Positions 11,714-23,122 of a stretch of DNA of 64,000 bases are shown piece after piece. The notes under the pieces were generated by a model. It was not told the DNA's origin. It was given only the letters and a program-made list of their open reading frames with translations, and did no database searches. The stretch's first letter is position 1, and each line of letters opens with the position of its first letter. The DNA is from Drosophila pseudoobscura (taxonomy: Eukaryota; Arthropoda; Insecta; Diptera; Drosophilidae). The stretch is taken from contig NC_046680.1 of the NCBI RefSeq assembly GCF_009870125.1, positions 9,238,001 to 9,302,000 on the forward strand, written 5' to 3'. Made by a program: the position numbers and the translations under genes.

Positions 11714-12644
11714 CTATTCTTTTTTGGCATTCGGCGGAAGGTAGCCAAAGCGCAGACGTGCCTGCTCGTACAGCATGAAGGTGATGATCGTGTTTGGACT
11801 AACCCGCATCAGGGCCGGAATAAAGCCCTTGTAGAATGCCATCGGCGACTGCTTGAAGATGCTTATGACCACCGCGACAAGGCCGGAGTACTCGCCCGGC
11901 TTGGCATTCATGTATCTGGTCTTGATCACGTCGATGGGCTGCGTCATGATGGTGCCAATGCATCCGGCTATCGTCGAGGTGAGGAAGTGCAGGGGCAGGC
12001 CCTCCTTTGTGCCGAAGGTGCCCTGAACGACCTGTTTCACCTGATCGTATGTCGCGTTAGTGCCGATTGTCAGGACCACGGCCCTGGTCACAGCGGGCAC
12101 GGCTCCCCGAAAGAGACTCTTGACGCCCTCCTCCTTCTGTATGCGGTACAGGCCATCGAAGACGTGCTTGTAGCTGAGGAAGTGATTCGTTTACATATCG
12201 CTGATCACTCTGGATGATCACCGGTACTCACTTTCGCCGCTTGTCCGGCGGCAGCTTAATGTCGTTCTGCAGCCGCACCGTGACCACATCGCCCGGCACT
12301 CCCACAATGCCTCCGAAGACGCCGGCAAAGGTCGCCAGTTGCACCTTGGCACTGACGTTGCTGGCGTCCACGAAATTCTTGCCGTACTCGTAGAGGGCGA
12401 AGCGGGCCGTCGTATAGGTTAGCTGCCGAAACCAGGAGGCAGAGATGCCACTGTAGAAGCCCGTGAGACCGCCCTTCTGATAGATATTCGATATGACCTG
12501 GCCGACCGAAACCTTCTCGGCCTGCGTCTGCGTCTGCAGCTGCACCTTGACCAGATCCAGTGGATGTGTGGTGGTCACCGCAATGGCCGAGCAGACTCCT
12601 CCCGACCACCATCGCGGCAGACGCTTGTTGTCGTTCTCTGACAT
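11714..12644 (-). CDS. Dic3: Mitochondrial dicarboxylate carrier (Dic3-like)
   Basis: Solute carrier of the SLC25 family, most like the Drosophila dicarboxylate carriers that exchange malate or succinate for phosphate across the inner mitochondrial membrane. Two exons, 12644-12232 and 12173-11714, are joined across a 58-base intron (phase 2) and give 290 residues, the usual carrier length. Three repeats are visible. Their signatures are PLDLVKVQLQ (repeat 1), PGDVVTVRLQND (repeat 2, with T in place of the usual basic residue, as often in dicarboxylate carriers) and PIDVIKTRYM (repeat 3). The start MSENDNKRLPRWW places the first membrane helix right after a short matrix-exposed N-terminus. The symbol rests on sequence type and on position beside ACC and Hey; substrate specificity is inferred. 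Confidence 0.9.
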
Positions 12645-13112
12645 GTATCGGTGGACTTGTTAATATTTGTTGTTTATGTGGAATCCGGGCTACTTCGACA
12701 TAGTAAAAAATATAAAACTCTGTTTGGATGGAGAGATACTCCAGGCCGCCTTTCTTTGTCAGCTAGAAAAGGGAATTTTGTATACCCTGCACTGGTATAC
12801 TTCAAGGATATATATCTCGTATATATCTTTAGATTCCTCCCATTCTTTATGCTAAATGCCATCCCGTTTTTGCATATTTCTTATAAAACAAATGCCTTTA
12901 TTTACAATAGTTTCACAAAAGGTTCATAGATCGTAATTCTAGATGATAGATGGTTTCTTAGATTACTAGTTAAAGTGCCTATTCCTGTATTCAATCTCAA
13001 CGAGATTTTCTCGTTAGGATCTCCTGGAGGAGGCCAAACTTAAGACTATCACACTGGGCCTGACTAGACTCTGTTTTCTGGGCTTTCCACTTCCGGATAC
13101 TGTTCCACCTCT
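12645..13112. other. Dic3-like to Hey intergenic
   Basis: Short intergenic segment between the Dic3-like 5' end and the Hey 3' end, both on the minus strand. It contains ATAC-rich text at 12775-12835 (GTATACCCTGCACTGGTATA is part of it), reminiscent of interspersed-repeat debris. No coding sequence. Confidence 0.4.
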
Positions 13113-15352
13113 TCAATAGGCCATCTCGGCTCCCCAGGGTCGATAGGGCTTAGCCCCGTTGGGCGTGGCATATTGCAGGACGCTGGCGTTGTTGTAATCC
13201 TGCCCTCCGCTCACTGGATACTGTGGAGCTGTGCTATAGCTGAGGGTTTCCCCGCCGGCTGGAGGTCGGTGGCTGTTGGTCAGATCTATGTAGGTGGGAA
13301 TCTGTTGCTCCGGATGAACAACAGTGTGATCGTGTGTGTAGTGTTGTTGTTGTTGTTGCTGCTGCTGTTGCTGTTGATGTTGCTGCTGCTGTTGTTGTTG
13401 CTGCTGTGGCTGCTGGGCCGGCTGAGGCGTGGTCTGGGTTCGGACATGGGTGGGAGGTTGCTGCTGATGTTGCACCTGTTGTTGTTGTTGTTGTTGCTGC
13501 TGTTGCTGGCTGCTGGTATCGGTGTGGAGCTCATGAGGTGGCAGAGCCTCACTGACAACACCAGATCCACTCGTCCTGGAGACGCTGGTCCGTCCACCAT
13601 GCTGCTGCTGCTGTTGCGATTGCGGCTGCGAGGGCGATGCACTCAACGTTGGATAGCTGTGCAGAGATGAGCTGGAGACATAGGCTGCTCCGGGATTTCC
13701 TGCGGAGGCATAGGTCTGGTAGGGAGGGGCTGCACAGCTGCTCGTGGCCTGGTAGCCTGCGGCACTTGGAGCGGAAGCCGACCAGCCACTGGGACTGGCA
13801 CAGCTCTGGGCCGAGAGCTCCCGCTGCTGCACGAAGTACTGCAGGTGGGACATGAGGCGCAGGCGCAGCGGATCCTGGATGTCCATGCCCTCGATGGTCA
13901 CCAGGTAGCGGGCCACCTCGGCGGCGCACTCTCGGAACCCGATGATGTGGTAGTCCATGGCCACGCGCTGCGGGTCGTAGCTGAGCGAGTCCAATGCTGC
14001 AACAAGAGGAGAAGGAGGAGGAGGCGAAAGTCAATAAGCTGTCTAATCCATCCACATCGACACAGACCAGAGCAAACAATTAAAATAGTTGTTCCCACGC
14101 GACTGCCTAAACAACCACCCCCATGTCCTTGTTCGGGATGTGAAGAGTCGGACAGGGGCAGGGCTAGGGGCAGGGGGTGGCACTGCTAATGCTAATGGTT
14201 GCTTCCAGGGGTGGAAGCAATGTTCGCCCGCTTCTGGGTGTAAAAAGCGAGTGGTGCAAAGGCAGTGGGAGGCGGGCAATGAGCAGCGTGGGAAGCCCCG
14301 AGATTCGAGATTCACTTGGGCGGTGCGCTGTTATTGTCTCTGTGTTTGCGGCAATCATAATTTTCCCATAATGCCAGCCTGCCTCTTACCCTTGTCCTCC
14401 CTCCTGTTTTGGGACAACAGGTTAGGACTGTTTACTCAGATTTCAAATAATTTGTGAAACACTTATCCCAGTTTAGTGTTTCAATTGTTAGCCTATCGTA
14501 TCCTGTGGGATATTGGAGTCCTGCTTTTCATGATTTATCCAAAGATTATAGAGCTTTAAGATAATATTTAAGACTATTTGTCCGAAACTGTTAAGATTTT
14601 TTCAATACCAATTAATAGTCTATTCCTTTCTCAACTTCATGTTGGATCATATTTGTAGTATTTCAATGATTTATCCGATCGCAGAAAACCTTTTTGATTA
14701 TCCTTATCCATAATGTTTAATGAAAATTGATTATAATGATCTCAAACTGTTATTCTGATCCACGAGAGAAATTCCCTATCGCTGCACTTCCCATAACCTT
14801 TAACATATCTCTTATTCTGTTTTTCCACAACCAAGAAATTGAAACTTACTTTTCGACTGCAAATTCTTCAGATGCTCCACTGTGAGCTGGAGGATTTCGG
14901 CCTTCTCGAGCTTGGCGGATCCCTGCTTCTCGTAGGCCGAGGGCACCAGACGCTTCAGTTCGGTGAGCGAGGAGTTGATGCGATCGCGCCGCTTCTTCTC
15001 GATGACCCCGCGACGCTTCTTGCGGCTCATCAGCTGGCAGCTTCCCGGCTGACTGGGAGAGATTCTGTGAGCGGATCAGAAAAAAACAACATGTTAATAA
15101 GAAGATCCCACAGACATTTCGGCAGATTACGCATACGCACTGTTCTTTGGAGGACTCCTCCGAGTAGAGGTCGTCGCAGTCGCTCTCGGAGAGCGACCGT
15201 TTCAGACTGTTGTGCCCTTGACTGTGATGGCTCTGCGGCGGCTGCACCCAGTGGCTCTGGGGGGTGCTGGCGGTCGCCGGCAAGGCCACAGCCGGTCCTG
15301 CCCCATAGCCCCAATGGTGGAGTGGCGCATTCACGTGCATGTTGTGGTCCAT
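13113..15352 (-). CDS. Hey: Hey, bHLH-Orange transcriptional repressor
   Basis: Hey is a Notch-responsive nuclear repressor. Exons are 15352-15141, 15064-14850 and 13996-13113 (phases 2 and 1), 436 residues in total. The bHLH has the basic region [17 protein letters not shown], with glycine where Hairy/E(spl) proteins carry proline, the Hey hallmark. The helix-loop-helix runs to about residue 140. The Orange domain follows ([17 protein letters not shown]). After it come long Gln-rich tracts encoded by CAG/CAA runs (about 13335-13420 and 13475-13510). The C-terminus carries the Hey-specific YRPW motif in [12 protein letters not shown]. The second intron is 853 bases and holds two CGTGGGAA sites. 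The Gln tracts are a likely source of length variation between individuals. Confidence 0.96.
14092..14294. promoter_or_regulatory. Pair of Su(H)-consensus sites in Hey intron 2
   Basis: TTCCCACG at 14092-14099 (minus-strand CGTGGGAA) and CGTGGGAA at 14287-14294 both fit the Suppressor-of-Hairless consensus YGTGRGAA exactly and in its strong form. Because Hey is a Notch target, these are candidate Notch-response sites. By chance about eight YGTGRGAA matches are expected in the whole window, so close pairing in this gene is suggestive only. Confidence 0.4.
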
Positions 15353-15557
15353 ATTTGTCCTTTGCTGATCCTGCGCACTTGACACTTGACTGGGAACACT
15401 GGGCGATTGTCTTATCACTTGGGATTCTTTCTCCTGCTGCACTGGCTGGATCTGGACTCGGAACCGAAGAGCGGAGCTGGCTTGAACACGTGACTTATCG
15501 TGTGCGCGAACGGCGTTCGACTGATTTTGCAGCACACGACTAGCGGACGACCTGACC

Positions 15558-15592
<35 letters not shown>

Positions 15593-18005
15593 CGTCGCTG
15601 CCGCCGCTCAACCCCTTTCTAACGCCGCCGGCAAACGCCCAATAAGATGCAGCAGCAACCACCCCTTGGCAACGCGTGCCGCCGCTCTCCAGGACTCAGG
15701 CGCTGGCTGGGGGTAGGTAATAGTCCACGATGATCGCTATAAGGCCGAAAAACCAACAAATGAACAAGGGCGGACAGTGAGCGAGAGAGAGAGAGTGAAG
15801 AGAGAAACGGCCTTGGAGTGAGCAGTACGGACTTGGTGTGCGAGAGGAATAGATGGATTGATGCCGGGCAAAAGAGCAATCACTGTGTGGACGGGCGCGA
15901 TTGCATCCTCCTGTCATCGATGTCGATGGCATCAGCATCGGTATCAGCACCAGCATCACGACATCGCCTTGAATCATCGCCGTGGGCGTCAGTCTGTCTG
16001 CCTGTCCGCCGGCTGACTTATGCTGCCACTTGCTCCTGCCGCTGCTGGCCCGTGGAATGGCTGGAACTGGAGCACGCGACCCGAACAGCGGCCGGTCGTG
16101 TGGCGTGGCCCTGGCGCCGTGCCCCAACAAGTGCAACGGCCGCCGTTGACCTTTATCTGCATACAAACACACGTCCCGTCCCGTGTTTGGCCCACATTTC
16201 TAGGTCAGTGCTGCCTCAAGGTTACGGGAGCCGCAGCCACCGCCACCGCCGCATCCCGGGGGCCGAGATAAGACGAATGCGTGGACAGGTGCCCGAAGGC
16301 GGTGTGTTGACCTAGTGCCTGAGATGAAATCGATACATTTCCTTTGTGCTGAGGCCATTTTAATTACAAGGCAATCAAGCAGGTGAAGTACATTGACATT
16401 CAGCCTTTTATTATCTATTTTTGGGTAAAATATAGAGCGGAAAATGGTAGAAACAAGAAAAGGAGAGTGGAAAATCATTAATGAATGTACTTTTCAATTG
16501 CTTTAACTTGGGGCTACCCTTCTGTTGGCTCTCTTTAATATTTTAAAGTAAATGATAACTTGTTGCTTGTCCTTAAAGTGTATTTTCTCTGTTTCCCTTA
16601 TAAAAAACATAATAAAATATGGTAGTAAGAGCTACAGCTAGCGAAATATACCAGAGTAATAAGAAACGCACCCTCATTTTAATTAAATATGCGGTTTTAA
16701 GTAAAAACCTCGTGAAATTAAATAGAATTTACTTTAATACTCATCATATTTAAGCAAAATATAAAGCAGTTAAAATAAAGAAAATATCATAAATTTATAA
16801 GAAATATATATTGTATATATAGACATATTCATTTTATTTATGAATATATTATGAAATACTTATATCAAATATTTTCATATTAATAGTAAAACGTAAGTGA
16901 GAAACACTTTCTTTTTACAATTTCCACTCTCGGTGCAAATCTATGGGTATAAACTTATAAATCTCAGTGCCACTATTCAATACTCAGGGATTTTTTCCTG
17001 GTTTGTAGATATCCAGATTTGCGGATATAAACTGAACCAGCTGTTGGTCTATATCTTCTCAAGCGTTTTGCATACCTTGGAAACAAATATTTGTGGATGC
17101 GCACTGATATCTCTCAATGTAATTGCGATTAGAAACTCTTGAAAAGAAATTAAAAATGAAGAAATTAATGTAAAAAGTCTGCCCACCCCATCAGTTTCTA
17201 TTGCATTCCATTCCCTCGCCCACGAAATTCTCATCATCAAACAATTCGCGACAAAAGCTGACCCATTCAGATCAGATCCCCCAAAACTGTATTCATTTCC
17301 GTGGCGTATGCTTGATATTAATGCGCTCTCATATCAATTTCGAAATGAATTGAAAATGGAAAATAATAAAAAACGTGCTTTTAATTTGATTCGGCATGCT
17401 GTCGCTCAGGTTTCAAATGTAGCAAAAAGTAAAGTGAAAATGTTTAATGGCCAATGCCAGGCCCAGCGTGGGACAATCTCTAAGCGGCGGCAACTATGGA
17501 ACTGAGAACGGAACCCACCCCTAATCAAGTGGATGGATAGTGCACGACGAGTTGAACTTGCACCACACCACCGACGGACTCGCAATCGAGACCCAAATCG
17601 CAGCCGTGGCTCGTGGCTCGTGGGAAAGCCAAAGGTCCGGGGATTCTCACGCATGTTCAGCACGTGCAGGTCGTGCGCCGTCCGCTTTGTAGAGCGAAAG
17701 AGAGAGAGAGAGAGGACCGGGGAGTTCTTCGGGGTGCTCGTGCTCCCCGGTTCGAGAGACAGGAGAGACAAATTGCTTGAAGTGCATTCAAGGTATGGAG
17801 CCAAAGGAGCGTCGCAAACACTTTATTTTAATGGATTTCTAGCAACAACTTTCTATAATGAAAATTGCGGTCTACCATATAGTACAATACTCGTACACGT
17901 TCACATGTATCTACATAAGTAGCGGGGTAAGTATTTCTCACATATCTGGTTACATCTATATTAATTCGGGCGGTGTTCAAAGTCAAAGGCCACCGAATTC
18001 CGAAT
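15353..18005. other. Upstream region of Hey and 3' flank of the next minus-strand gene
   Basis: No gene seen. It contains the Hey promoter, with a GCCGTT hexamer run at 15558-15592 and GA-rich tracts at 15780-15805 and 17697-17715. Strongly AT-rich sequence lies at 16480-17160. Long frames such as 17533-17922 are uninterpreted and show no family resemblance. Confidence 0.45.
15558..15592 (+). repeat. GCCGTT hexamer microsatellite
   Basis: About six head-to-tail copies of GCCGTT just upstream of the Hey coding start. Confidence 0.8.
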
Positions 18006-19176
18006 TTAGAAGCTCTTAAGGCAAAGATTACTGTGTGTTCCTGTCGGTTGTTGGGTCTTCTGCTGCTCGTCGACGAAGGGCCCCAGGCTAAGCGGCTCCG
18101 TCTCATCGATCCACGTCTCCAGGGTGCAGGAGCTCGACTGGTGGCTCGACCTCTGCGACTGCGACTGGGATCGATTGTGGGAGTGACCGGTCGCTGCCCT
18201 ACGCCATCGACTGTCAAAGTCATCCCAGTGGGTGGACAGCTGCCAACGATCAATGCTCTCGTCGTCCATTGAGTTGCCATTGATGTCCCACTTGACGATG
18301 GGGTAGTCGTCGTGCGGCGGCTCCATGATCATCACGTTGTGGTAGTTTCCCTCGATCTTCGACCCCAGGCTGATGCTGCACGGATGGAATCTGGCTGCAG
18401 TCTGCATCTGTTGCAGCTGCTGCGTCTTCTTTTTTGGCTGCGACTGCTGCTTCTGTGACTCCTCCGCCTGGCGAAGATCCAGGCTGGAGTTGGACGGGGT
18501 GTGGCGCAGATAGCGCACGTTGGCCTTGTAGGGCACTCGCTCAAACTCGATGTCGGAGCCTGGGACGGGGATGGACTCTAGCACCTCGTAGTTGCTCGAG
18601 CTGAGCAAGTACCTGCTCCTCAGGTCGAGCTTAGCCTCCGGATAGTGCAGGTGCGGCTGCTTCTCCATCTCCTCCTCTGCCTCGCTGGCATACTCAAAGT
18701 GTTGGACGGCTTGTGGTTGCGGTTGAGATTGAGGTTGGTGTTGGTCAGGCTTGGGACTGCACTCATTCAGCTGCAGCTCCTCGTAGATGGCCTCTGCCGT
18801 GTGGCAATTGCTGTTCACATCCTTTTGCTGATACGCCTCCCCCTCGGCCGGCTCCATCTCCTGCTCCTCGTCGCCATCCTCCTCGTCCAGACGCTGGACA
18901 AAGAGTTGCCTTGAAGTTGATATCCTGCGCAGCAACTGTAATGCAAGTCGTTAAAAATAAATCGTTCAAATGAGCAGGCAACGCGGCGTATGAATAATAA
19001 ACTACACGGAAGGCGGAGGTTCCTTGTTTCCTGTTCCGCGTGTTCGTGAAATGGTTATTTTAGTGCCTTCAGGGGCATCGATTTTTTATCGATTGCCCAC
19101 TCCCTCGGCCACCACCTCCCCACCTCCCACTCACCTTCAGACAGGACTTTTTGGTGCGCCTCAGCAAATGGGACAT
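18006..19176 (-). CDS. Uncharacterised acidic/Gln-rich protein, 323 residues
   Basis: Two exons, 19176-19135 and 18935-18006. The first encodes MSHLLRRTKKSCLK and ends at AAG|GTGAGT. The second begins LLRRISTSRQLF after a clean CAG acceptor, in phase 0. I do not recognise the family. Visible features are an N-terminal basic stretch followed by an acidic run (RLDEEDGDEEQEME), a Gln/Pro-rich segment near residues 75-95, a Lys/Gln run near 180-195, and Ser/Gln-rich sequence near 275-295. A more ordered segment includes YLLSSSNYEVLESIPVPGSD and VKWDINGNSMDDESIDRW. There is no signal peptide, membrane span or zinc finger. It is probably intracellular and largely disordered. Codon use and the absence of frame breaks argue for a real gene. 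Intron 1 contains two ATCGATT-like boxes near 19078-19096. Confidence 0.75.
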
Positions 19177-21600
19177 TCTGCGGCTCTTTCCCTCGGTGTT
19201 CCTTTGTTTGCTTCCCAAAAATAAGGCAGAACTGTGCAATTATTGCTGCTATTGTTGTTGCCTAAACGTTGCGGCTTTGACAGGAGCATGCCTCATCGCG
19301 ACAGCTGCTGCAGTACCTTGGCCTAACCAAACAAAACTGAAACTGAAATGGGAATTGAACACTCGCTGGCGACGTCGGCGGCTTGCAGGTGGAGCAGGCA
19401 AGGACAGCCTGGCTCGGTCGTGTAGCACATGACTCATGGCAGCCACTGCAAATTCCAGCTGAGAGACGACCCCACGCGACGCCACAGTCGGCACAGGCGC
19501 AGTATAATCCGCAGAACATGACCAGGCCACAGCGAGCGCACAGATTGCGGAATCTCGAAGGGGAGGAGGGGTTCGCCTAATGCGGTAATAGCGGTACTTA
19601 AACCGAACCTAGACCCGACAGCCCACAATCATCCTCCTCGTCAGAGTGCCCTCGAATGGCCGGTCAAGTGGTTGGGCCCCCCCCCCCTAACCCAGTAATA
19701 TGCTGGGCCGAAGGTAGGTCCTGCACTCCGATTATTGGCTTCGTGCGGTATTGTGGGCGCCATGAGTCTCGAGGGAAAGTTTTTTATGAAACTATTTCCG
19801 GAGAGGGTTTCCTTTTTCCAATTTCCTTTCAATGAGTCAGGAAGGCTTTCCAACTGTATAGTATACGATATGCAGACCTATATAACTCTTTCTTCGTATA
19901 TGCTTGTGATACTTTTCAGGACTTAGCTGCAGAAATACGTACCCGGAACATTGTATATTGCTTACATTGCTTTTTGTCTGCCTTATCAGCTTTAAAGTGT
20001 GCTGGAAGCAAATCAAAGCTGTCTGAACCCTCGACCCGAGCCTAAATGATAATGAAATCAAGAACAGACGACTGGTTAATTCCGAATAGAGAAGCAACTG
20101 AAACAAGGATCACCTAAGACTTCAGCAAGGAAAAATTTGAATAGAGGAGTGCTAGAGACTGGACCCAGAATCGAAATCGAAATGGATTTAAACTCTGAAT
20201 CAATTGCTATGGGAACCCAAGGGACTGACGCCGGCCCCGTGTGTCCTAATTAATGACATTTGCATGTAAATTTCAAGCAAATTAAGCAAATGATTTAAAT
20301 GCATTTCCGTGTAAATATCCAAACCAGTTTTTCCATTCGAGTTCACTTTTTATTTGGATGTCGAACCCATTGCCGTTTGAGAATGGAAACACTTTCGGAT
20401 AGCACTTTACGTCGATTTGTCACATCACTCAAAGTGAGGGCTGTGCAGCAAGGAGCAGCACACAGGACACAGGACATTGCTGTGGTTTCGGGACTATTTT
20501 GAAATCGAATTGAAAACTGAAATAAAATCCAGTGTGAACGATGACACTCGCAGCAAATTGCAATCAAATCGCGATGATTCGGCACTCGCACCGACAGTCA
20601 CAATCCCATCTTTCTGGCTCTTGAGCGTGACAAGATCCCTTTTTGGTCATCGCTCAATATTTTCGACTCTGACTTTTGACAGTTGTCATTCTGGGCTCTC
20701 TTTTGGGCCATTCTTTTTAAAGAGATACTCCTTGCCTGCGGCCCGAAAGGGTGCCGTGCAGTGTCCGATCAGAGGCGGAAGATATTGATGAAGTTGCCCA
20801 ATTAACAGTTGATTGATAGACCCATCTCCGCCAAAGCCGATTGGAAAGTGCAGTGTAGGGCCGTGCAGAGAGCAGAGTGCAGAATGAAGAGCGCCGCAAT
20901 TGCCAATATCGATTACAAAAGTTGGATTTTAATTTTTAATTGCCGTTCGATGTGCCCTCGAGGGGGTTGCGCTCGATTTGTCAGGAGAACAGACCGCAAT
21001 CCTCCCCTGCCATTCACCTCCTCCTTCCAGGACACGCACTCTACTATTTTTATGGTCATTGCCGTGGAATTTGTTAGGGGTGTGTGGAGGGGTTTGACAC
21101 GGCTCGATTGTGGCAGGCCCTGGAGTGGACCGGAGAGTGTCCTCGGGCAAGTGTCAATTATGCACGTCTTGATGATGGCCTCGCCGCAATCGCTGTTGAA
21201 AATTTACATTTTATTAGTTTTACATGCTCGGCCAGCGGTTCGAGGGCATTAAAATTATTTACGATGCCAAATATTGTTGGTTGTAAATTTCCCATTCTGC
21301 AAAATATCAGGCACGAGGCAGGACGCAAGAAGGGATGTGAGTTGCGTGGAATGGAATTGTAACGGACGGCGCTATCGCTTGACCTTTGCTGCTAATTAGA
21401 GCCTCATTGTTCCGTTCCCCGGAGCCAACGACCGCATTCACTTTCCAGCTTAAATGGCTCGCAAGTCTGTTCGGATTCGGACCCTAGTCGTGCTCCAATG
21501 ACTGATACTATTCTTATCAGCTATAAGTCGGACAAGCCAAGGCACTCGAGGCCTCAATCGTTCTCGATCAGTCGCATTCTGAGTGGGGAGCCGTGCAAAG
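19177..21600. other. Divergent 5' region between the uncharacterised gene and Odc1
   Basis: The flanking genes are transcribed away from each other, so both promoters lie here. A run of Cs sits at 19678-19688. Open frames such as 20809-21252 have no recognisable features. A TATA-like box for Odc1 is at 21522. No other gene is supported. Confidence 0.45.
21522..21558 (+). promoter_or_regulatory. Candidate TATA box and initiator of Odc1
   Basis: CTATAAGTCGG at 21521-21531 resembles a TATA box. About 31 bases on, CTCAATCG offers a weak initiator; a better TCAGTC is at 21568. Either gives a short 5' leader before the ATG at 21601. Confidence 0.35.
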
Positions 21601-23093
21601 ATGGCAAGCGGAATCCAGGAAATCACATACTACGAGAACGAGCTCAACATTCGCAGGGTTATCGAGGAGCAGGCCAGTCTGCAGAACGTGGACGCGGCCC
21701 TCAACATCTGCGATCTGTCCAGTGTGGAGCGGAAATACAATCTCTGGGTGAAGTATCTTCCCCGAATCACCCCCTACTATGCCGTCAAATGCAATGACGA
21801 TCCCATGATTGTCAAGGTGCTAGCGGAACTCGGCGCCGGCTTCGACTGTGCCTCCAAGAACGAGGTCAAATTGGTGAGAAAAATCCACAAAGATCATTGA
21901 TGTCCGAGGCGGATTCCAAGTGCCATTTTGTTGCAGGTTCTGGGATTGGATGTAGCGCCTGAGCGGATTATATTCGCCAATCCCTGCCGTCCCGTCAGCC
22001 ACCTGGAGTACGCCCAACAGCATCGGGTGGCCAATGGCACGGTGGACAATGAGTTCGAGATCTACAAGCTGCACAAGCATTATCCCCAGTCCAAGTACAT
22101 AAGTGTTCGATCCTATCTCTCCGACTAAACTCTTATCGTTTGATCTCTCTCGCAGCTTGATTGTGCGCTTCAAGAGCGAGGCAAAGGAGTCCCAGTGTCC
22201 GCTTGGCGACAAGTTCGGCTGCGATGCGGACGCGGACGCCACGGCGCTGATGCTGCTGGCCAAGGCGCTCGACCTGAAGGTGACCGGCACCAGTTTCCAC
22301 GTGGGATCCGGCTGCAGCGAGCTGGAGGCCTACGATCGGGCCATCAAGAAGGCCAAGAACATTTTCAAGTTCGGAGAGCTGCTGGGCTATGACATGAATT
22401 TTCTGGACATAGGTGGCGGCTTTCCCGGCAGCGATGATGGCAAATTCCAAAAGGTTTACCCGACCCCGAATCACCGAAGCTACGGATACTAATAGAAGTA
22501 CTTTGCAGATAGCGGAGATTGTCAACACCTCAGTGCAGCGCCACTTCCCAGACGATCGCGTCCAGATCATTGCCGAACCCGGACGCTTCTTCGTGGCGGC
22601 CGCCTACACGCTGGTCTGCAAGATCCATGCCAAACGTGAGGTGCGCAATGAGGCCGGAAAGCTGGACACTATTATGTACTACCTGAATGACGGAGTCTAC
22701 GGCTCCTTCAACTGCATTCTCTACGACCATCAGGTGGTGACGCCTGAGCATTATTTGGTAAGTATCACCTGGGAATCCAGGGAATTCGCTGCTCAACCCA
22801 AGTATCATATCTTTCTAGGATGAATCCGAGGCCTTCCCCGAATTCAAATCCTTGATTTGGGGTCCCAGCTGTGATGCCTTGGACAAGGTAGGGGTTCCGT
22901 TTCCCCCTCTTCTGATTGAAGCTACAGCCTTCAATACATCTCTTCTTTTCAGATCTCGGAGGACCTGCGGCTACCCAACCTGAACCGAGGCGATCTGATT
23001 GGCTTCCCCAACATGGGTGCTTATACGGTGCCTATTGCCAGTCCGTTTAATGGTTTCGAGGTGCCAAGGACCCTGTACTTCCGGGCTATGTGA
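21601..23093 (+). CDS. Odc1: Ornithine decarboxylase
   Basis: PLP-dependent enzyme converting ornithine to putrescine, the first step of polyamine synthesis, in the cytosol. Six exons: 21601-21873, 21937-22094, 22156-22453, 22509-22757, 22819-22887 and 22953-23093, all in phase, 395 residues. The PLP-binding lysine is in [10 protein letters not shown]. The glycine-rich phosphate-binding loop is [10 protein letters not shown]. The EPGR motif (IIAEPGRFF) contacts PLP. The catalytic cysteine is in WGPSCDALD, and the substrate aspartate is in [11 protein letters not shown]. The protein ends at LYFRAM and so lacks the long C-terminal PEST tail of vertebrate ODC, as is usual in flies. D. melanogaster has tandem Odc1 and Odc2 here; only one copy is present between its neighbours in this window, so the Odc1 label could equally mean the single ancestral gene. 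Confidence 0.95.
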
Positions 23094-23116
23094 CTAAAAT
23101 CGGACAGTATGACAGA

Positions 23117-23122
23117 AATAAA
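23117..23122 (+). terminator. Poly(A) signal of Odc1
   Basis: AATAAA 24 bases after the Odc1 stop codon, implying a very short 3' UTR. Confidence 0.6.

Noticed and set aside
13173-13670. Long plus-strand frame opposite Hey exon 3 rich in leucine
   Set aside because: It is the antisense of the CAG/CAA tracts that encode polyglutamine in Hey; leucine runs are the expected artefact.
18332-18914. Alternative frames on both strands over the uncharacterised 323-residue gene
   Set aside because: Shadows of the spliced minus-strand gene, whose exon junction and composition are better.
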